DNA from: Acidobacteriaceae bacterium | GTDB taxonomy: Bacteria; Acidobacteriota; Terriglobia; Terriglobales; Acidobacteriaceae | Direction of reading: 5' to 3' | NCBI GenBank assembly: GCA_027307045.1 | Contig: DAHUXR010000012.1 | Span: forward strand, 1 to 60,500 | DNA: 60,500 nucleotides | Shown: piece by piece, positions 17,396 to 26,846 of the stretch | Position numbering within the stretch: position 1 is the stretch's first letter | How the letters are laid out: each line of letters opens with the position of its first letter | Translations under genes and position numbers: made by a program | The notes under the pieces: generated by a model | What the model saw: the letters and a program-made list of their open reading frames with translations, nothing else | Database searches by the model: none | What the model was told of the DNA's origin: nothing

Positions 17396-17542
17396 GGTTC
17401 TCGCCGGGAGCGGCAGCGGCGAACCGTTACTCACCAGGCAGCAGGAGCTAAGCCGGTGAGTGATGAGGGAATCCCCAAGGTGGAGGCGGGAAACCCAAAA
17501 AGGCCAGCAACCACGCGATCATAGCCGGCCCATCGTTAGGGT
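17396..17542 (+). ncRNA. candidate structured RNA upstream of nuclease gene
   Basis: Dense nested complementarity unlike its surroundings. P1: GGT/TCGCCG (17396-17406) with CGGCGA/ACC (17417-17425). P2: ACTCACC-A-GGC (17429-17439) with GCC-GGTGAGT (17452-17461), ten base pairs with one bulged A. Then GGG-AAT-CCC (17467-17475), GGG-AAA-CCC (17488-17496), GGCC (17502) with GGCC (17527), and ACCC (17493) possibly with GGGT (17539). I do not recognise a known riboswitch, group I intron core or group II domain V. The next gene is a homing-type nuclease, so it may be the RNA part of a mobile element (inference). Confidence 0.4.
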
Positions 17543-17691
17543 CACAGAGAGCGTCGAGACACCAGAACCAGCCATTAGCAATTGGCCATTAGCCAGAGCG
17601 GGGACATCTCGCCTGCGGTAATGGGTAATTGGTACTTGGTATTTGGCTCGGATCAAAGAACCCCGAAAAATTTAAGCAAAGAGCAAATCAA

Positions 17692-17815
17692 AGGCAGGAG
17701 TGTGTCTGCCCGCTCGGCCGCAGGCGAGGGCGGCTGCGCTCCACAATCCATCGCAGGCAGGAGTTTCTCTGCCCACACAGACCAAAACCCCACAGGCAGG
17801 AGTGCCTGTGCCACA
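17692..17815 (+). repeat. three degenerate GGCAGGAGT hairpin repeats
   Basis: GGCAGGAGTGTGTCTGCC (17692), CAGGCAGGAGTTTCTCTGCCC (17755) and CAGGCAGGAGTGCCTGTGCC (17793) each form a small hairpin. Their presence makes the in-frame ATG at 17700 an unlikely start for the next gene. Confidence 0.6.
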
Positions 17816-17840
17816 AAAGCCTTTTAACGGAGCGAAAATC

Positions 17841-18713
17841 GTGACTAAAGAAGAAGTGATTGCTGCCATGAAGGAATGTGCCGTATCCCTGGGCCATGCG
17901 CCCAGTTTCCCGGAACTGAGAAAGCTGACCCAAGTGATCCTGTGGGACATAAGAAAGAATTTTGGAACCTACGGACGGGCACTACAAGCTTGTGACCTGA
18001 AACGCCACGGCGGAGGCTACAAACTGGAGATGAGAACCCTGTTTCAAGAATGGGCGGAAGCCACGCGCAGCCTGGCCAAGGTGCCAACGATGTTTGAGTA
18101 CGAAGAGCAGGGTGGAAGCAGTTGCCGGGCATTGATGCGCCGGTGTGGCGGATGGAGCAATGTTCCAATACGGATGCTGGAATACGCACGGCAGGAAGGC
18201 TTGCAGGGAGAATTTGCCGACGTGTTGGACATTGTTGCGACCCGCCTGCAGTTCCCTACCGGCCGGGGCAGACCTACCAAACTACCAACCAGCATGCCAA
18301 CCAAACCTAAGATTATGGTGGACCAGCCCATGTATGGAGAGCCGCTGCTTGATTCTCCGCTGATGTGCGCTCCGATCAATGAAATGGGAGTGGTGTTGCT
18401 TTTTGGGGCCATGGCGCTGCAACTGGGCTTTTACGTGATCCGCGTGCAACCTGAATTTCCCGATTGCGAAGCGCTACGCCGGGTGGAGCGTGGCCGGTGC
18501 CAGCTAGTGAAGATTGAATTTGAACAGGAAAGCAGGAATTTTCTCGTCCATAACCATCCACCGACGGGCTGCGATTTGATTGTGTGCTGGAGCCATAATT
18601 GGCCGGATTGTCCGCTGGTGGTGATTGAACTGAAGAGCCTGGTGGGAAAACTGGGACTGGGACTGGAGCAGAAATTGATTTTGCCGGAAAAACTTACGGC
18701 TGATGAACGCTGA
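17841..18713 (+). CDS. HNE-repeat PD-(D/E)XK nuclease (homing endonuclease-like)
   Basis: From GTG 17841, preceded by GGAG at 17829 with eight bases spacing, the protein has 290 residues. Two helical repeats (about 3-55, TKEEVIAAMKECAVSLGHAP..., and 63-118, LFQEWAEATRSLAKVPTMFEY...) resemble homing-endonuclease-associated repeats. The C-terminal domain (about 185-270) shows FPDCEALR, IEFEQESRNF, HNHPPTGCDLIVCW and VIELKSL: Asp245 followed by Glu263-x-Lys265 fits a PD-(D/E)XK active site. It probably cleaves a specific DNA site and may drive spread of the surrounding element. The last codons (LTADER) come from a dispersed repeat, so the C-terminus may have been altered. Specificity and mobility are inferred. 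Confidence 0.72.
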   Translation: MTKEEVIAAMKECAVSLGHAPSFPELRKLTQVILWDIRKNFGTYGRALQACDLKRHGGGYKLEMRTLFQEWAEATRSLAKVPTMFEYEEQGGSSCRALMRRCGGWSNVPIRMLEYARQEGLQGEFADVLDIVATRLQFPTGRGRPTKLPTSMPTKPKIMVDQPMYGEPLLDSPLMCAPINEMGVVLLFGAMALQLGFYVIRVQPEFPDCEALRRVERGRCQLVKIEFEQESRNFLVHNHPPTGCDLIVCWSHNWPDCPLVVIELKSLVGKLGLGLEQKLILPEKLTADER

Positions 18714-19136
18714 TGCCACTGATAGGAACGAAGAAAAACATTTTGCCGCAGATTTACGCGGATAAACGCAGATGAAACGGCGGGTGAAGTTTGAGGCGGA
18801 AACCAATTACAATAAAGGATTCCGCCTCACTCGCCGGGACTGCATGGGGCCACGGGCTTGTGGAAGCCATGTCGGAGGAATATTCACCACGGAGGCACGG
18901 AGAAGAGCCACAACCGGAAGAAAGCTCACCGCGGAGGCGCGGAGAAGATACAAGAAATTCTGCCATGATCGCGGTAGACGCAGATCAGAAGCAGGTAACC
19001 AGCTCTTGCGAAAAAAGGCGAGTATTCTGGCTAACGCGTAACGGCAGCGGAGCAGATCCCTCACCTCGCAAGAAGATCGCGCATGACCGATAGAGACGAT
19101 TTGTGCGCGGTTCGGGATGGCATGTCGTGAGGGCGG
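18697..19136 (+). repeat. cluster of dispersed intergenic repeats, no gene
   Basis: The nuclease-uvrA gap holds: CGGCTGATGAACGCTGATG at 18698; GCCGCAGATTTACGCGGAT and AACGCAGATG at 18745-18774; two CACCACGGAGGCACGG-type units at 18884-18900 and 18926-18949; and a worn module-2 copy of the composite repeat at about 19040-19136 (GCAGCGGAGCAGATCCCTCA...GGCATGTCGTGAGGG). Frames here are not credible genes. Confidence 0.65.
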
Positions 19137-19178
19137 GAGTCGAACTAGAGGGTCAATGATTCGAGAAACACGGGAACC

Positions 19179-22100
19179 ATGGCTGTAACTGAAAACAGAT
19201 CGGCGAAAGTAAAGGTCGCGGAGAGCGAAAGCATTGTTGTGCGCGGGGCGCGGGTGCACAACCTGAAGAACATTGATTTTGAGATTCCGCACAATAAGCT
19301 CACGGTGGTGACGGGCGTTTCCGGCAGCGGCAAAAGTTCACTGGCCTTTGACACGATTTATGCCGAAGGCCAGCGGCGCTATGTGGAGTCGCTTTCAGCC
19401 TACGCGCGGCAATTTCTGGAGCGCATTGAAAAGCCCGACGTTGACCTGATTGATGGCATTGCGCCGGCGATTGCCATAAGGCAGAAAAATTCAACGCGCA
19501 ATCCGCGTTCAACGGTGGCCACGGCCACGGAGATCTACGACTATCTGCGGTTGCTCTATGCGCGCGTGGGCCGCACGTTTTGCCGGAACTGCGGGCAGGA
19601 AGTAAAGAAAGATACCGTGGACGAAGTGGCGCAGGTGATTTTGGGTCTTGAAGAAGGCACGCGGCTGAATGTGCTCTTCCCTGTTTCGCCCCAGAACGCG
19701 CAAAACCGGCGCGTCCCGGGGGCCCCGGTGGCAGAAAAAAAAGCACGAGCAAGAAAGTCGGCAAAGGCTGCGGCGATTTCTGAGACGGCAGTGAACGCGC
19801 TGCGCGAACGTTTGTTCGACCTGCGCAAAAAAGGTTTTGGCCGGCTCTTTCAGAATGGACAGATCTTTGAGTTTGCGACGCCGGAGTCGCTGCTGGACAT
19901 TGATTTCAACCAGCCGGTTTATGTGTTGATTGATCGCATCGTTACAGGGCCAGATCAGCGGACAAGAATTGTGGACGCGCTGGAGACTGGATATCGAGAA
20001 GCGGGAGAGACGATCTTCGAATTAGCGCTCCGCGAGCCTTCGGCGCTTCGCGACGAGTTAGTGCCGCGCGAGCCTGCGCCAAGTCGAGAGGCCGAAGCGT
20101 TGGCAGAGGAAAGCACGAACCGCGAGCAAGCCGGACGTCGAGAGCGTGAAGCGATGCGCGTCGAAACTACACCGAGCGAAGGCGAGATGCCGCAGGAGTG
20201 GCGATTCAGCCATCGCTTCGAATGCAAGAACTGCCACATTAAGTATGAAGAGCCGGAGCCGCCGCTGTTTTCATTTAACAATCCTTTTGGCGCGTGCCCC
20301 AGGTGCCAGGGATTTGGCAACACGATAGATTTTGATTTGAACCTGGTGATTCCGGACGTGACGAAGACGCTGAGTGAAGGCGCGATTGAGCCGTTTACCA
20401 AGCCGAAGTATCGTCCGTGGCAGGCGGAGTTGCGGAAGTTTGCGCGGCAGGCTGGCGTGCCGTTTGATGTGCCGTGGCAGGACCTGAGCAAGGAGCAGCG
20501 CGAGCTGGTGATGGAAGGCGAAGGCAAGTTCGCCGGCATACAGGGATTTTTTGCGGCGCTGGAACGCAAGAAATATAAGCTGCATGTGCGCGTGTTTTTG
20601 AGCAGGTATCGCGGGTATGCGGTGTGTCCGGAGTGCGGCGGAGGCAGGCTGCGCGCGGACGCGCTGCAAGTGAAGATTGATGGCAGGAATATCCGCGAAC
20701 TGACGCAGTTGACGGTGGAAGCCGCCGCGGAATTTTTTAAGACGCTGAAACTTTCGCCGGAGAAGACCGAGATTGCCGGAAAAATTCTGGAGCAGATTCA
20801 GGAGCGGCTAAAGTTTTTAAATGATGTCGGGCTCGAGTATCTGACGCTGGATCGGCTGGCTTCAACGCTGAGCGGCGGCGAAGCGCAGAGAATTCAGCTT
20901 GCAACATCGCTTGGATCGCGGCTGGTGGGCGCGTTGTACGTGCTGGATGAGCCGTCGATTGGGCTGCATAGTCGCGACACGGCGAGGCTGGTGTCGATCC
21001 TGCATGAGTTGAGAAATCTGGGAAATACGATTTTGGTCGTGGAGCACGATCCTGAAGTCATGCGCGCAGCAGATTTGATCCTTGACCTGGGCCCCGGCGC
21101 GGGCGAGAACGGCGGACGAGTGATGGCGTCGGCGACGTATGAGCAGATCAAGCAGATGCCGCAGTCGCTGACGGGAAGATACCTGAACCAGGAGCTGCGG
21201 ATACAGATTCCGCGGGACCGTCGAACGCCGGGCGTGCCGATGATAAGGATCGAAGGCGCGCGGGCGCACAATCTGAAAAATATCAACCTGGAAATTCCGC
21301 TCGGCATGCTGGTGGCGATTACGGGCGTGTCGGGATCGGGGAAATCAACGCTGGTGCATGACGTTTTGTATCAGGCGCTGGCTGCGGAAAAAGGCATCAC
21401 CGCAGGCCCCGGCCCCGCCGCGAGCGGATTTAAGCGCGTCACCGGCGGCCAATACATTGCCGATATAATTTTAGTTGATCAAAGTCCCATTGGCCGGACT
21501 CCCCGCAGTAATCCCGTGACTTATATCAAGGCATTTGACGCCATCCGCGAAGTGTTTGCGTCTGTCGCTGAAGCGCACAAGCACGGCTACGGCGCAGGCC
21601 ATTTCAGTTTCAACATTCCGGGCGGCCGATGCGAAACATGCCAGGGTGATGGTACGGTGACTGTGGAGATGCAGTTTCTCGCCGATGTCGAATTAATTTG
21701 TGAAGACTGCAAAGGTACGCGCTATAAGCCGCAGATTCTCGACGTCCGCTATAAAGGCAAAAACATTCATGAGGTGCTGAACCTCACGGTGCGTGAATCG
21801 CTGCAATATTTCGCTGGACATCCCAAGATCACTGACAAGATGCGCGTGCTGGAAGAAGTTGGCCTTGGCTATCTGCGGCTCGGGCAGTCGGCCACCACGC
21901 TGAGCGGTGGTGAAGCACAGCGCATGAAGCTTGCGGCACATCTTGTTCCCACTGGACGCGCGCAGGGTTTTGATCCCGCCACGCCTGAAGAAAAAGAGCA
22001 GCGCAAACGTGCCCGCGCCGGCAAAGGCGCACTCTATATTTTCGACGAGCCTACCACCGGCCTCCATTTTGATGATGTCAGCAAGCTTCTCGCAGCCTTC

Positions 22101-22331
22101 CGCAAGCTCATTGACGCCGGGGGCTCCGTGCTTTGCATTGAACATAATCTAGATGTGATCAAAGTTGCCGATTGGTGCATCGATCTCGGGCCCGAAGGCG
22201 GTGGACGCGGCGGGCAGATTGTTGTGGCTGGATCGCCGGAGACCGTAGAAAAATCCAAGAATTCCCACACCGGAAAGTGGCTGGCACGCATCTTAAAGAG
22301 CGAGAACTCTGGATCGAATGGGCACCACTAA
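19179..22331 (+). CDS. uvrA: excinuclease ABC subunit A
   Basis: UvrA, the damage-recognition ATPase of nucleotide excision repair, here 1050 residues against about 940 in most bacteria. The first ABC module has GVSGSGKSS (46-54) and [16 protein letters not shown]...[12 protein letters not shown]; the second has [15 protein letters not shown] and [16 protein letters not shown]...[12 protein letters not shown]. Cys clusters include FCRNCG, CKNC...[13 protein letters not shown] and [10 protein letters not shown]...CEDCKG. Extra length comes from charged insertions at about 180-200, 284-340 (Arg/Glu/Ala rich) and a Lys/Arg-rich loop before the last Walker B. The final 14 bases overlap the next gene. 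Confidence 0.97.
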   Translation: MAVTENRSAKVKVAESESIVVRGARVHNLKNIDFEIPHNKLTVVTGVSGSGKSSLAFDTIYAEGQRRYVESLSAYARQFLERIEKPDVDLIDGIAPAIAIRQKNSTRNPRSTVATATEIYDYLRLLYARVGRTFCRNCGQEVKKDTVDEVAQVILGLEEGTRLNVLFPVSPQNAQNRRVPGAPVAEKKARARKSAKAAAISETAVNALRERLFDLRKKGFGRLFQNGQIFEFATPESLLDIDFNQPVYVLIDRIVTGPDQRTRIVDALETGYREAGETIFELALREPSALRDELVPREPAPSREAEALAEESTNREQAGRREREAMRVETTPSEGEMPQEWRFSHRFECKNCHIKYEEPEPPLFSFNNPFGACPRCQGFGNTIDFDLNLVIPDVTKTLSEGAIEPFTKPKYRPWQAELRKFARQAGVPFDVPWQDLSKEQRELVMEGEGKFAGIQGFFAALERKKYKLHVRVFLSRYRGYAVCPECGGGRLRADALQVKIDGRNIRELTQLTVEAAAEFFKTLKLSPEKTEIAGKILEQIQERLKFLNDVGLEYLTLDRLASTLSGGEAQRIQLATSLGSRLVGALYVLDEPSIGLHSRDTARLVSILHELRNLGNTILVVEHDPEVMRAADLILDLGPGAGENGGRVMASATYEQIKQMPQSLTGRYLNQELRIQIPRDRRTPGVPMIRIEGARAHNLKNINLEIPLGMLVAITGVSGSGKSTLVHDVLYQALAAEKGITAGPGPAASGFKRVTGGQYIADIILVDQSPIGRTPRSNPVTYIKAFDAIREVFASVAEAHKHGYGAGHFSFNIPGGRCETCQGDGTVTVEMQFLADVELICEDCKGTRYKPQILDVRYKGKNIHEVLNLTVRESLQYFAGHPKITDKMRVLEEVGLGYLRLGQSATTLSGGEAQRMKLAAHLVPTGRAQGFDPATPEEKEQRKRARAGKGALYIFDEPTTGLHFDDVSKLLAAFRKLIDAGGSVLCIEHNLDVIKVADWCIDLGPEGGGRGGQIVVAGSPETVEKSKNSHTGKWLARILKSENSGSNGHH

Positions 22332-23625
22332 AATCATCGCCGTTGCGTTGCTGGCAAGCCTCGCTCTGCAAGCGCTTGCGCACGCGCAAACACACCCAAC
22401 TCATAAATCTCATCCGCAAACATCCGCTGAAGGCGACCGCGCCGCCGACGCGCTCAAAGACGCCGAGTCTCTCCTACAAAAACAGCAATACTCTCAAGCT
22501 GAAGAAAAGCTGCAAGCGCTAATCGCCAATCAGTCTGAAAATCCTCAAGCCTGGTTCGATCTCGGATTCGCGCAAAGTCATCTCGGCAAGTCCGCTGAAA
22601 CCATCTCCGCATATAAAAAAGCCGTAGCGCTCTCGCCCAAATGGTTTGAAGCGCAACAAAATCTTGGCCTCGCTCTCGCCAAATCCGGCGACCTCGCCGC
22701 CGCCTCTTCCGCTTTAAAAACGGCAGTCACTCTCAAGCCGACGACCGGCGGACAGCAGGCTCTTGCCGCGGCATGGCTCTCCCTGGCGCAAGTCACTGAA
22801 GAAAGCGCGCCGCAGGATGCGCTCGCGGCCTACCAAAAAGCCGCTGAACTTGATCCCACAAATTCTGAAGCGCAGCTCGGCGCGGCTCGCATGGCAGACC
22901 GCTCTGGTAATACCCCTGCGGCTGAGCAGCAATATCTCAAGCTCGCCGAAGCCGGAAACAATGACAGCGTCGAGCGCCTCATCGGCCTCTATCTCAAGCA
23001 AAAACGCTTCTCCGACGCCGAGACCTGGCTGCACAAATACATTTCTGCCAACCCGCAAAATACAGCCGCACAACTTCAGCTCGGCAAGCTGCTGGCGGCT
23101 GAAGGTAAGACGCAGGAAGCTATCGCCACACTTGAGCCGTTGTACAAAACTTCTCCCGATCCTAAACTCGCACGCGCTCTCGCCGGCCTCTATCTTGAAA
23201 TTAAACAATACCCCGCCGCTGCTGATCTTCTTCGTCCGCTGATCGCGCAGAGCCCCACTGACGCGCAGCTTCATCTCGACTACGGCACCGCCCTCATGCA
23301 CCAGCTCAAATATCCTGAAGCACAAACGGTCTTGCTGAAAGCAGTCCAACTCAACCCAAACCTTGTCCAAGGCTATTCTGATCTCGCTTACGCGGCCGAA
23401 CAAAACAAGAATTATGAACTCACCATCCGCGCCCTGGACGCGCGCGTCAAGCTCCAGCCGGAAACTCCGGCCACATATTTTCTCCGCGCCACAGCGTACG
23501 ATAATCTAAGGATGTACAAACCTGCGGCGGAAAACTATAAGCTCTTTCTGGGGGTCGCTGGCGGCAAGTTCCCAGATCAGGAATTTCAAGCCCGTCACCG
23601 GCTCAAGGCGATTTTACCCAACTGA
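22318..23625 (+). CDS. secreted TPR-repeat protein
   Basis: 435 residues, with a signal peptide ([24 protein letters not shown]). The rest is a run of TPR units, for example NPQAWFDLGFAQSHLGKSAETISAYKKAVALSP, FEAQQNLGLALAKSGDLAAASSALKTAVTL and KYPEAQTVLLKAVQLNPNLVQGYSDLAYAAEQ. It is a periplasmic or outer-membrane scaffold rather than an enzyme. It overlaps the end of uvrA by 14 bases in another frame and is followed after two bases by another exported-protein gene, so it starts a three-gene set of exported proteins. Confidence 0.85.
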   Translation: MGTTKIIAVALLASLALQALAHAQTHPTHKSHPQTSAEGDRAADALKDAESLLQKQQYSQAEEKLQALIANQSENPQAWFDLGFAQSHLGKSAETISAYKKAVALSPKWFEAQQNLGLALAKSGDLAAASSALKTAVTLKPTTGGQQALAAAWLSLAQVTEESAPQDALAAYQKAAELDPTNSEAQLGAARMADRSGNTPAAEQQYLKLAEAGNNDSVERLIGLYLKQKRFSDAETWLHKYISANPQNTAAQLQLGKLLAAEGKTQEAIATLEPLYKTSPDPKLARALAGLYLEIKQYPAAADLLRPLIAQSPTDAQLHLDYGTALMHQLKYPEAQTVLLKAVQLNPNLVQGYSDLAYAAEQNKNYELTIRALDARVKLQPETPATYFLRATAYDNLRMYKPAAENYKLFLGVAGGKFPDQEFQARHRLKAILPN

Positions 23626-23627
23626 CA

Positions 23628-24077
23628 ATGCCAAAACTTTTTTCCATCCTTATTCTGCTCTCACTCGCGCTCGTCGCCGGTGCTGAGCAAAAAACCGTCG
23701 ATCAACTCAAGGCGGAAGCCGAGCATGCTGCAACTGACCAGCAAGGCCGGCTCTACGCTGAAATCGCGGACAAGCTGGTCGCCGTAGCAGACAAGCAATT
23801 TACTGACGGTGAATCCGTCAAAGGTCATGCCACCGTGCAGGAGATTCTGCAATACGCCACCAAGGCGCATGATCTCGCCATCCAGACGCGCAAGAAGATG
23901 AAAGAGACGGAAAAATCTCTTCGTGATTGCCACCGCCGCCTGGAAAACATGAAGCGCACCCTGGCTGCGGAAGACCGGCCAAGGGTTGAGGCCGTGGAAA
24001 AGGAACTGGAAAGACTTACTGAAGAAGTGCTTGAATCCATGTTCGCCCCGCCAGGCAAAAAAGAGGACCACAAATGA
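23628..24077 (+). CDS. secreted helical protein of unknown function
   Basis: 149 residues, signal peptide MPKLFSILILLSLALVAGA, then highly charged helices (TVDQLKAEAEHAATDQQGRLYAEIADKLVAVADKQF; KKMKETEKSLRDCHRRLENMKRTLAAEDRPRVEAVEKELERLTEEVL) likely to form a coiled coil. No family recognised. Its stop overlaps the next start by four bases, indicating translational coupling. Confidence 0.75.
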   Translation: MPKLFSILILLSLALVAGAEQKTVDQLKAEAEHAATDQQGRLYAEIADKLVAVADKQFTDGESVKGHATVQEILQYATKAHDLAIQTRKKMKETEKSLRDCHRRLENMKRTLAAEDRPRVEAVEKELERLTEEVLESMFAPPGKKEDHK

Positions 24078-24622
24078 AAATCGCGACCAGGATAATGTTG
24101 CTGTTGTTGCTGCTGAGCATAGCGGCCTCCGCCAAAAGGCGTGATCCCCTCACTGAATCTGAAGCCGATCAGCTTCGTCAAGTAGCCATGGATCCCTACA
24201 ATCGCATCAAGCTCATGATCAAGTTTACTGAGGCGCGTCTCCTGGCCATTGATCAGGTCCGTCTCGATCCCAAGCAGGCCGCGGACCGCGGCAAGCAGAT
24301 CCATGACCTGCTGGAAGATTTCGCCAGCCTCATGGACGAAATCAACGACAATCTTGATCAATATGAAGGTCGCCCGCTGGATAAAGATACTGTCAAGCAA
24401 TATCACAAAGGGTTGAAGGAGTTGATTGACGCTGACGCGCGCTTTGACCAAAGGCTGAATGCGCTCAAATCAGCCAGTGAAACCGATCCTGTCACAAAAA
24501 AGGAAGCTCCAGATTTCCGCTTTGTCCTGCAGGATGCCATGGATTCACTCAAGTCCAATGCGGATATGGCACGTGAATACATGGAAACCACGCACGATCA
24601 GAAAGGTTCTACTAAAAAATAG
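24074..24622 (+). CDS. secreted helical protein of unknown function
   Basis: 182 residues with signal peptide MKIATRIMLLLLLLSIAASA. The body is alpha-helical and charged (DQLRQVAMDPYNRIKLMIKFTEARLLAIDQVRLD; LLEDFASLMDEINDNLDQYEGRPLD). It starts within the stop of the preceding gene (ATGA overlap), so the two probably act together, perhaps with the TPR protein upstream, as an exported complex (inference). I do not recognise the family. Confidence 0.75.
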   Translation: MKIATRIMLLLLLLSIAASAKRRDPLTESEADQLRQVAMDPYNRIKLMIKFTEARLLAIDQVRLDPKQAADRGKQIHDLLEDFASLMDEINDNLDQYEGRPLDKDTVKQYHKGLKELIDADARFDQRLNALKSASETDPVTKKEAPDFRFVLQDAMDSLKSNADMAREYMETTHDQKGSTKK

Positions 24623-24714
24623 TTGAAGAGATTTAAATTTCCAAAACACTCTTTTGATTTGTTTTATTGATTCGTGTTTATTCGCGTGCATTCGCGGCTA
24701 GTTTCTTGATCCAC

Positions 24715-25413
24715 ATGACCTCCAACCTCACCCAGATTTTTGAGCAGGCATACCGCGACCTGCGCCCTCGCGCCCCTATGCCGGAATTTGAAATTCGTTT
24801 CTATCGCTTCGCCAATATCAATTGCACCATCCGCCTTCGCCAGGGACGCATCTTTGTCCGCCTCTCAGATCTTCTTGAAGGCGCTCCCGAACCAGTGCTT
24901 TATGCCATTCTCCATATCCTCATCGCCAAGCTCCATCGCAAGCCCGTTGACGCGGCCCATGCCGCGCGTTACCGCAAATACACTGGCAGTCATGCCATGG
25001 CGCAGAAGTCGCAACTCATTCGCCAATTGCGCGGACGCAAGCGCATTGAAAGCCCGCAAGGCAAGCATTACGATCTCAACCGGATTTTTGACGATCTGAA
25101 TCTTCGCTTCTTCCACGGCCTTATGGCTCGACCGCAAATGACCTGGAGCGGCAACAAGTCCCTGCGGAGCCTGGGCCACTATGATCCGGCGCATAACACC
25201 ATCGTCGTCAGCCGTGTGTTCGATTCCGCGGGCGTGCCGCTCTATGCCATTGAATATCTCGTCTATCATGAGATGCTGCACCTGCGGCATCCCGTCAAGC
25301 TGCGCGGCAGCCGCCGCGCCGTGCATCCCGCCGCCTTCCGTGAGGAAGAGAAACTCTTTCCGCAATTCAAGGAAGCTCAAGAATTTTTGAAGCGCCTGGG
25401 CACGCTGGACTAG
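24715..25413 (+). CDS. SprT/M48-like zinc metallohydrolase
   Basis: From ATG 24715 (MTSNLTQIFEQAYRDLRP) the protein has 232 residues; a TTG start at 24667 lies in dispersed-repeat-like sequence. YHEMLHL (His185-Glu186-x2-His189) is an HExxH zinc site, with VHPAAFREEEKLFPQF after it offering a third ligand (His204). The mid-region HYDLNRIFDDLNLRFFHGLMARPQMTWSGN matches the substrate-cleft part of SprT-like and YgjP-like proteins (YLVYHEMLH is typical). It is probably a cytoplasmic DNA-linked or protein-processing protease. No signal peptide. Confidence 0.8.
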   Translation: MTSNLTQIFEQAYRDLRPRAPMPEFEIRFYRFANINCTIRLRQGRIFVRLSDLLEGAPEPVLYAILHILIAKLHRKPVDAAHAARYRKYTGSHAMAQKSQLIRQLRGRKRIESPQGKHYDLNRIFDDLNLRFFHGLMARPQMTWSGNKSLRSLGHYDPAHNTIVVSRVFDSAGVPLYAIEYLVYHEMLHLRHPVKLRGSRRAVHPAAFREEEKLFPQFKEAQEFLKRLGTLD

Positions 25414-25750
25414 CGGTAAACTCCCTGAACGTCATCGCAGTTTCCCCAAAGACGAAGCGCTCGTAATGGCATCGTTTTAGAAAAAGGGCAAGACGTCCTC
25501 CACGGTCCCTTATGGGGCGGTGTATTTCTATCCGTGGGTGTGTACTTTCATGAACTAGCGCCCGTCCAACGACATGCCATTCCGAATCCCGACGGCGAGC
25601 CTTGGCAAGCCGAAGCGGTGAGGAACCCGCTCCGCTGCCGCCGCGCGTCAGCCAGTGTGACATCTCGCTGATCAAGTCAAATTGAATCGCCCCCCGCGAG
25701 GCAACACGATCTCTCACGATCTCTTACGACCATGCAAGGCCAGACAGCTC
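25414..25750. repeat. intergenic stretch with composite repeat module 3
   Basis: No gene is visible. At 25573-25640 lies a lone copy of module 3 (CATTCCGAATCCCGACGGCG, then GCGGTGAGGAACCCGCTCCG), about 9 kb from the main repeat zone. The rest shows no recognised features. Confidence 0.65.
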
Positions 25751-26716
25751 TCACACTGCCATCCGCAACTCTCTTCCAGCCGCCGCCAGATGCTCCGCAG
25801 TCGCCCGCACCTTATACAACGCCATCGAATTTGTCGCCAGCCGCATCTTGTAGGGCTGCTCGCCGGTCATGTAATCGCAATCCATTCCTTCTGCAAGAGA
25901 TCGGCGTGTAATCTCAAAAATTAGCGCCAGGGCCGGTGAATGCTTCTCATATTCGGGCGCAAACCATCCTGTATAAAACCGCCGCCACTGGCCATCCCGC
26001 AGCGTCACCACCGCCGCAGCCATCTTCCTACCGTTTTCGAGCGTAAAGACCTCGAACACGTCCGGCATCAAACCAGCGGCGCTCACCATAAACTCAACGC
26101 GCGCGGAATCATGAAATAAACTCGCCTCATCCTGTTGCGCCTTGGCGGTATAAATCGAGCGCAGAAGCTGCGGATTGTTGCCGTCATAGGCCCGCAAAGC
26201 AAAGCCTAGCCGTTCCATCCTGCGCAGATTGCGCGCCAGCCGCGTATGCGCCGCCGCAAAATGTTCCGCTGAAACCTGCGCGCAACTTACACCCGGCGCG
26301 GCGACAAATGGCGTCAGATCCAACTCATCGGTCAGGCCGCCGAGGTCCTCTTCCCGCATGGCCACAATTTCCAGCGGACACGCCAGTTCAGCCAATGCTC
26401 CCACAGCAGCCCGCAAAACCTCGTCGTCTCCGCGATGCGGAAATGTCCGATAGTCAAACAGCTCCTCCCCCAGCAATCGGATAGATCCGTCGCTTCTGCG
26501 CAACACAGCAGGCACAATGGCCGCGCCGCGCTCTGACTCCGCGCACACTACATACGGCTCTTCCCTTTCGGCAAACCGCGCCGCCGCTAGCAGATTCAGC
26601 TCAAAATTCTGAAAAACCGTGTACCGGCCATCCGCACACAGTTCCTCCCACAACGGACGAATCCGCAACATCTCATCGGGTGTTCTGCAAACAGTGATCT
26701 TAGGACGCTGAGTCAC
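25751..26716 (-). CDS. GNAT-type acetyltransferase (CelD/BcsL, Acetyltransf_6)
   Basis: 321 residues. The C-terminal half has the FemAB/CelD-like GNAT pattern: RNLRRMERLGFALRAYDG, FHDSARVEFMV, AAVVTLRDGQWRRFYTGWFAPEYEKHSPALALIFEITRRSLAEGMDCDYMTGEQPYKMRLATN. This matches family proteins that transfer acyl or amino-acyl groups to sugars or peptides, often in exopolysaccharide clusters, but no such cluster is present. Divergent from the hydrolase at 26847. Function beyond acyltransfer is not inferable. Confidence 0.78.
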   Translation of the reverse strand: MTQRPKITVCRTPDEMLRIRPLWEELCADGRYTVFQNFELNLLAAARFAEREEPYVVCAESERGAAIVPAVLRRSDGSIRLLGEELFDYRTFPHRGDDEVLRAAVGALAELACPLEIVAMREEDLGGLTDELDLTPFVAAPGVSCAQVSAEHFAAAHTRLARNLRRMERLGFALRAYDGNNPQLLRSIYTAKAQQDEASLFHDSARVEFMVSAAGLMPDVFEVFTLENGRKMAAAVVTLRDGQWRRFYTGWFAPEYEKHSPALALIFEITRRSLAEGMDCDYMTGEQPYKMRLATNSMALYKVRATAEHLAAAGRELRMAV

Positions 26717-26846
26717 CTAAGGTAAGACGCTGTAATGGGAGTACCGGGATGTTTGGGCATCAGCGTAATGCGCACTTGCTGCGAGTGGATCATGCATTTT
26801 ATCACGCGCATTTACCAGGTTGTTTCTTTACTCTCCGCTCGCCATA

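Noticed and set aside
17396-17542. Known riboswitch, HEARO/omega RNA or group I intron
   Set aside because: No recognisable conserved cores of these classes were found, and the linked nuclease is not IscB; only a generic structured RNA is claimed.
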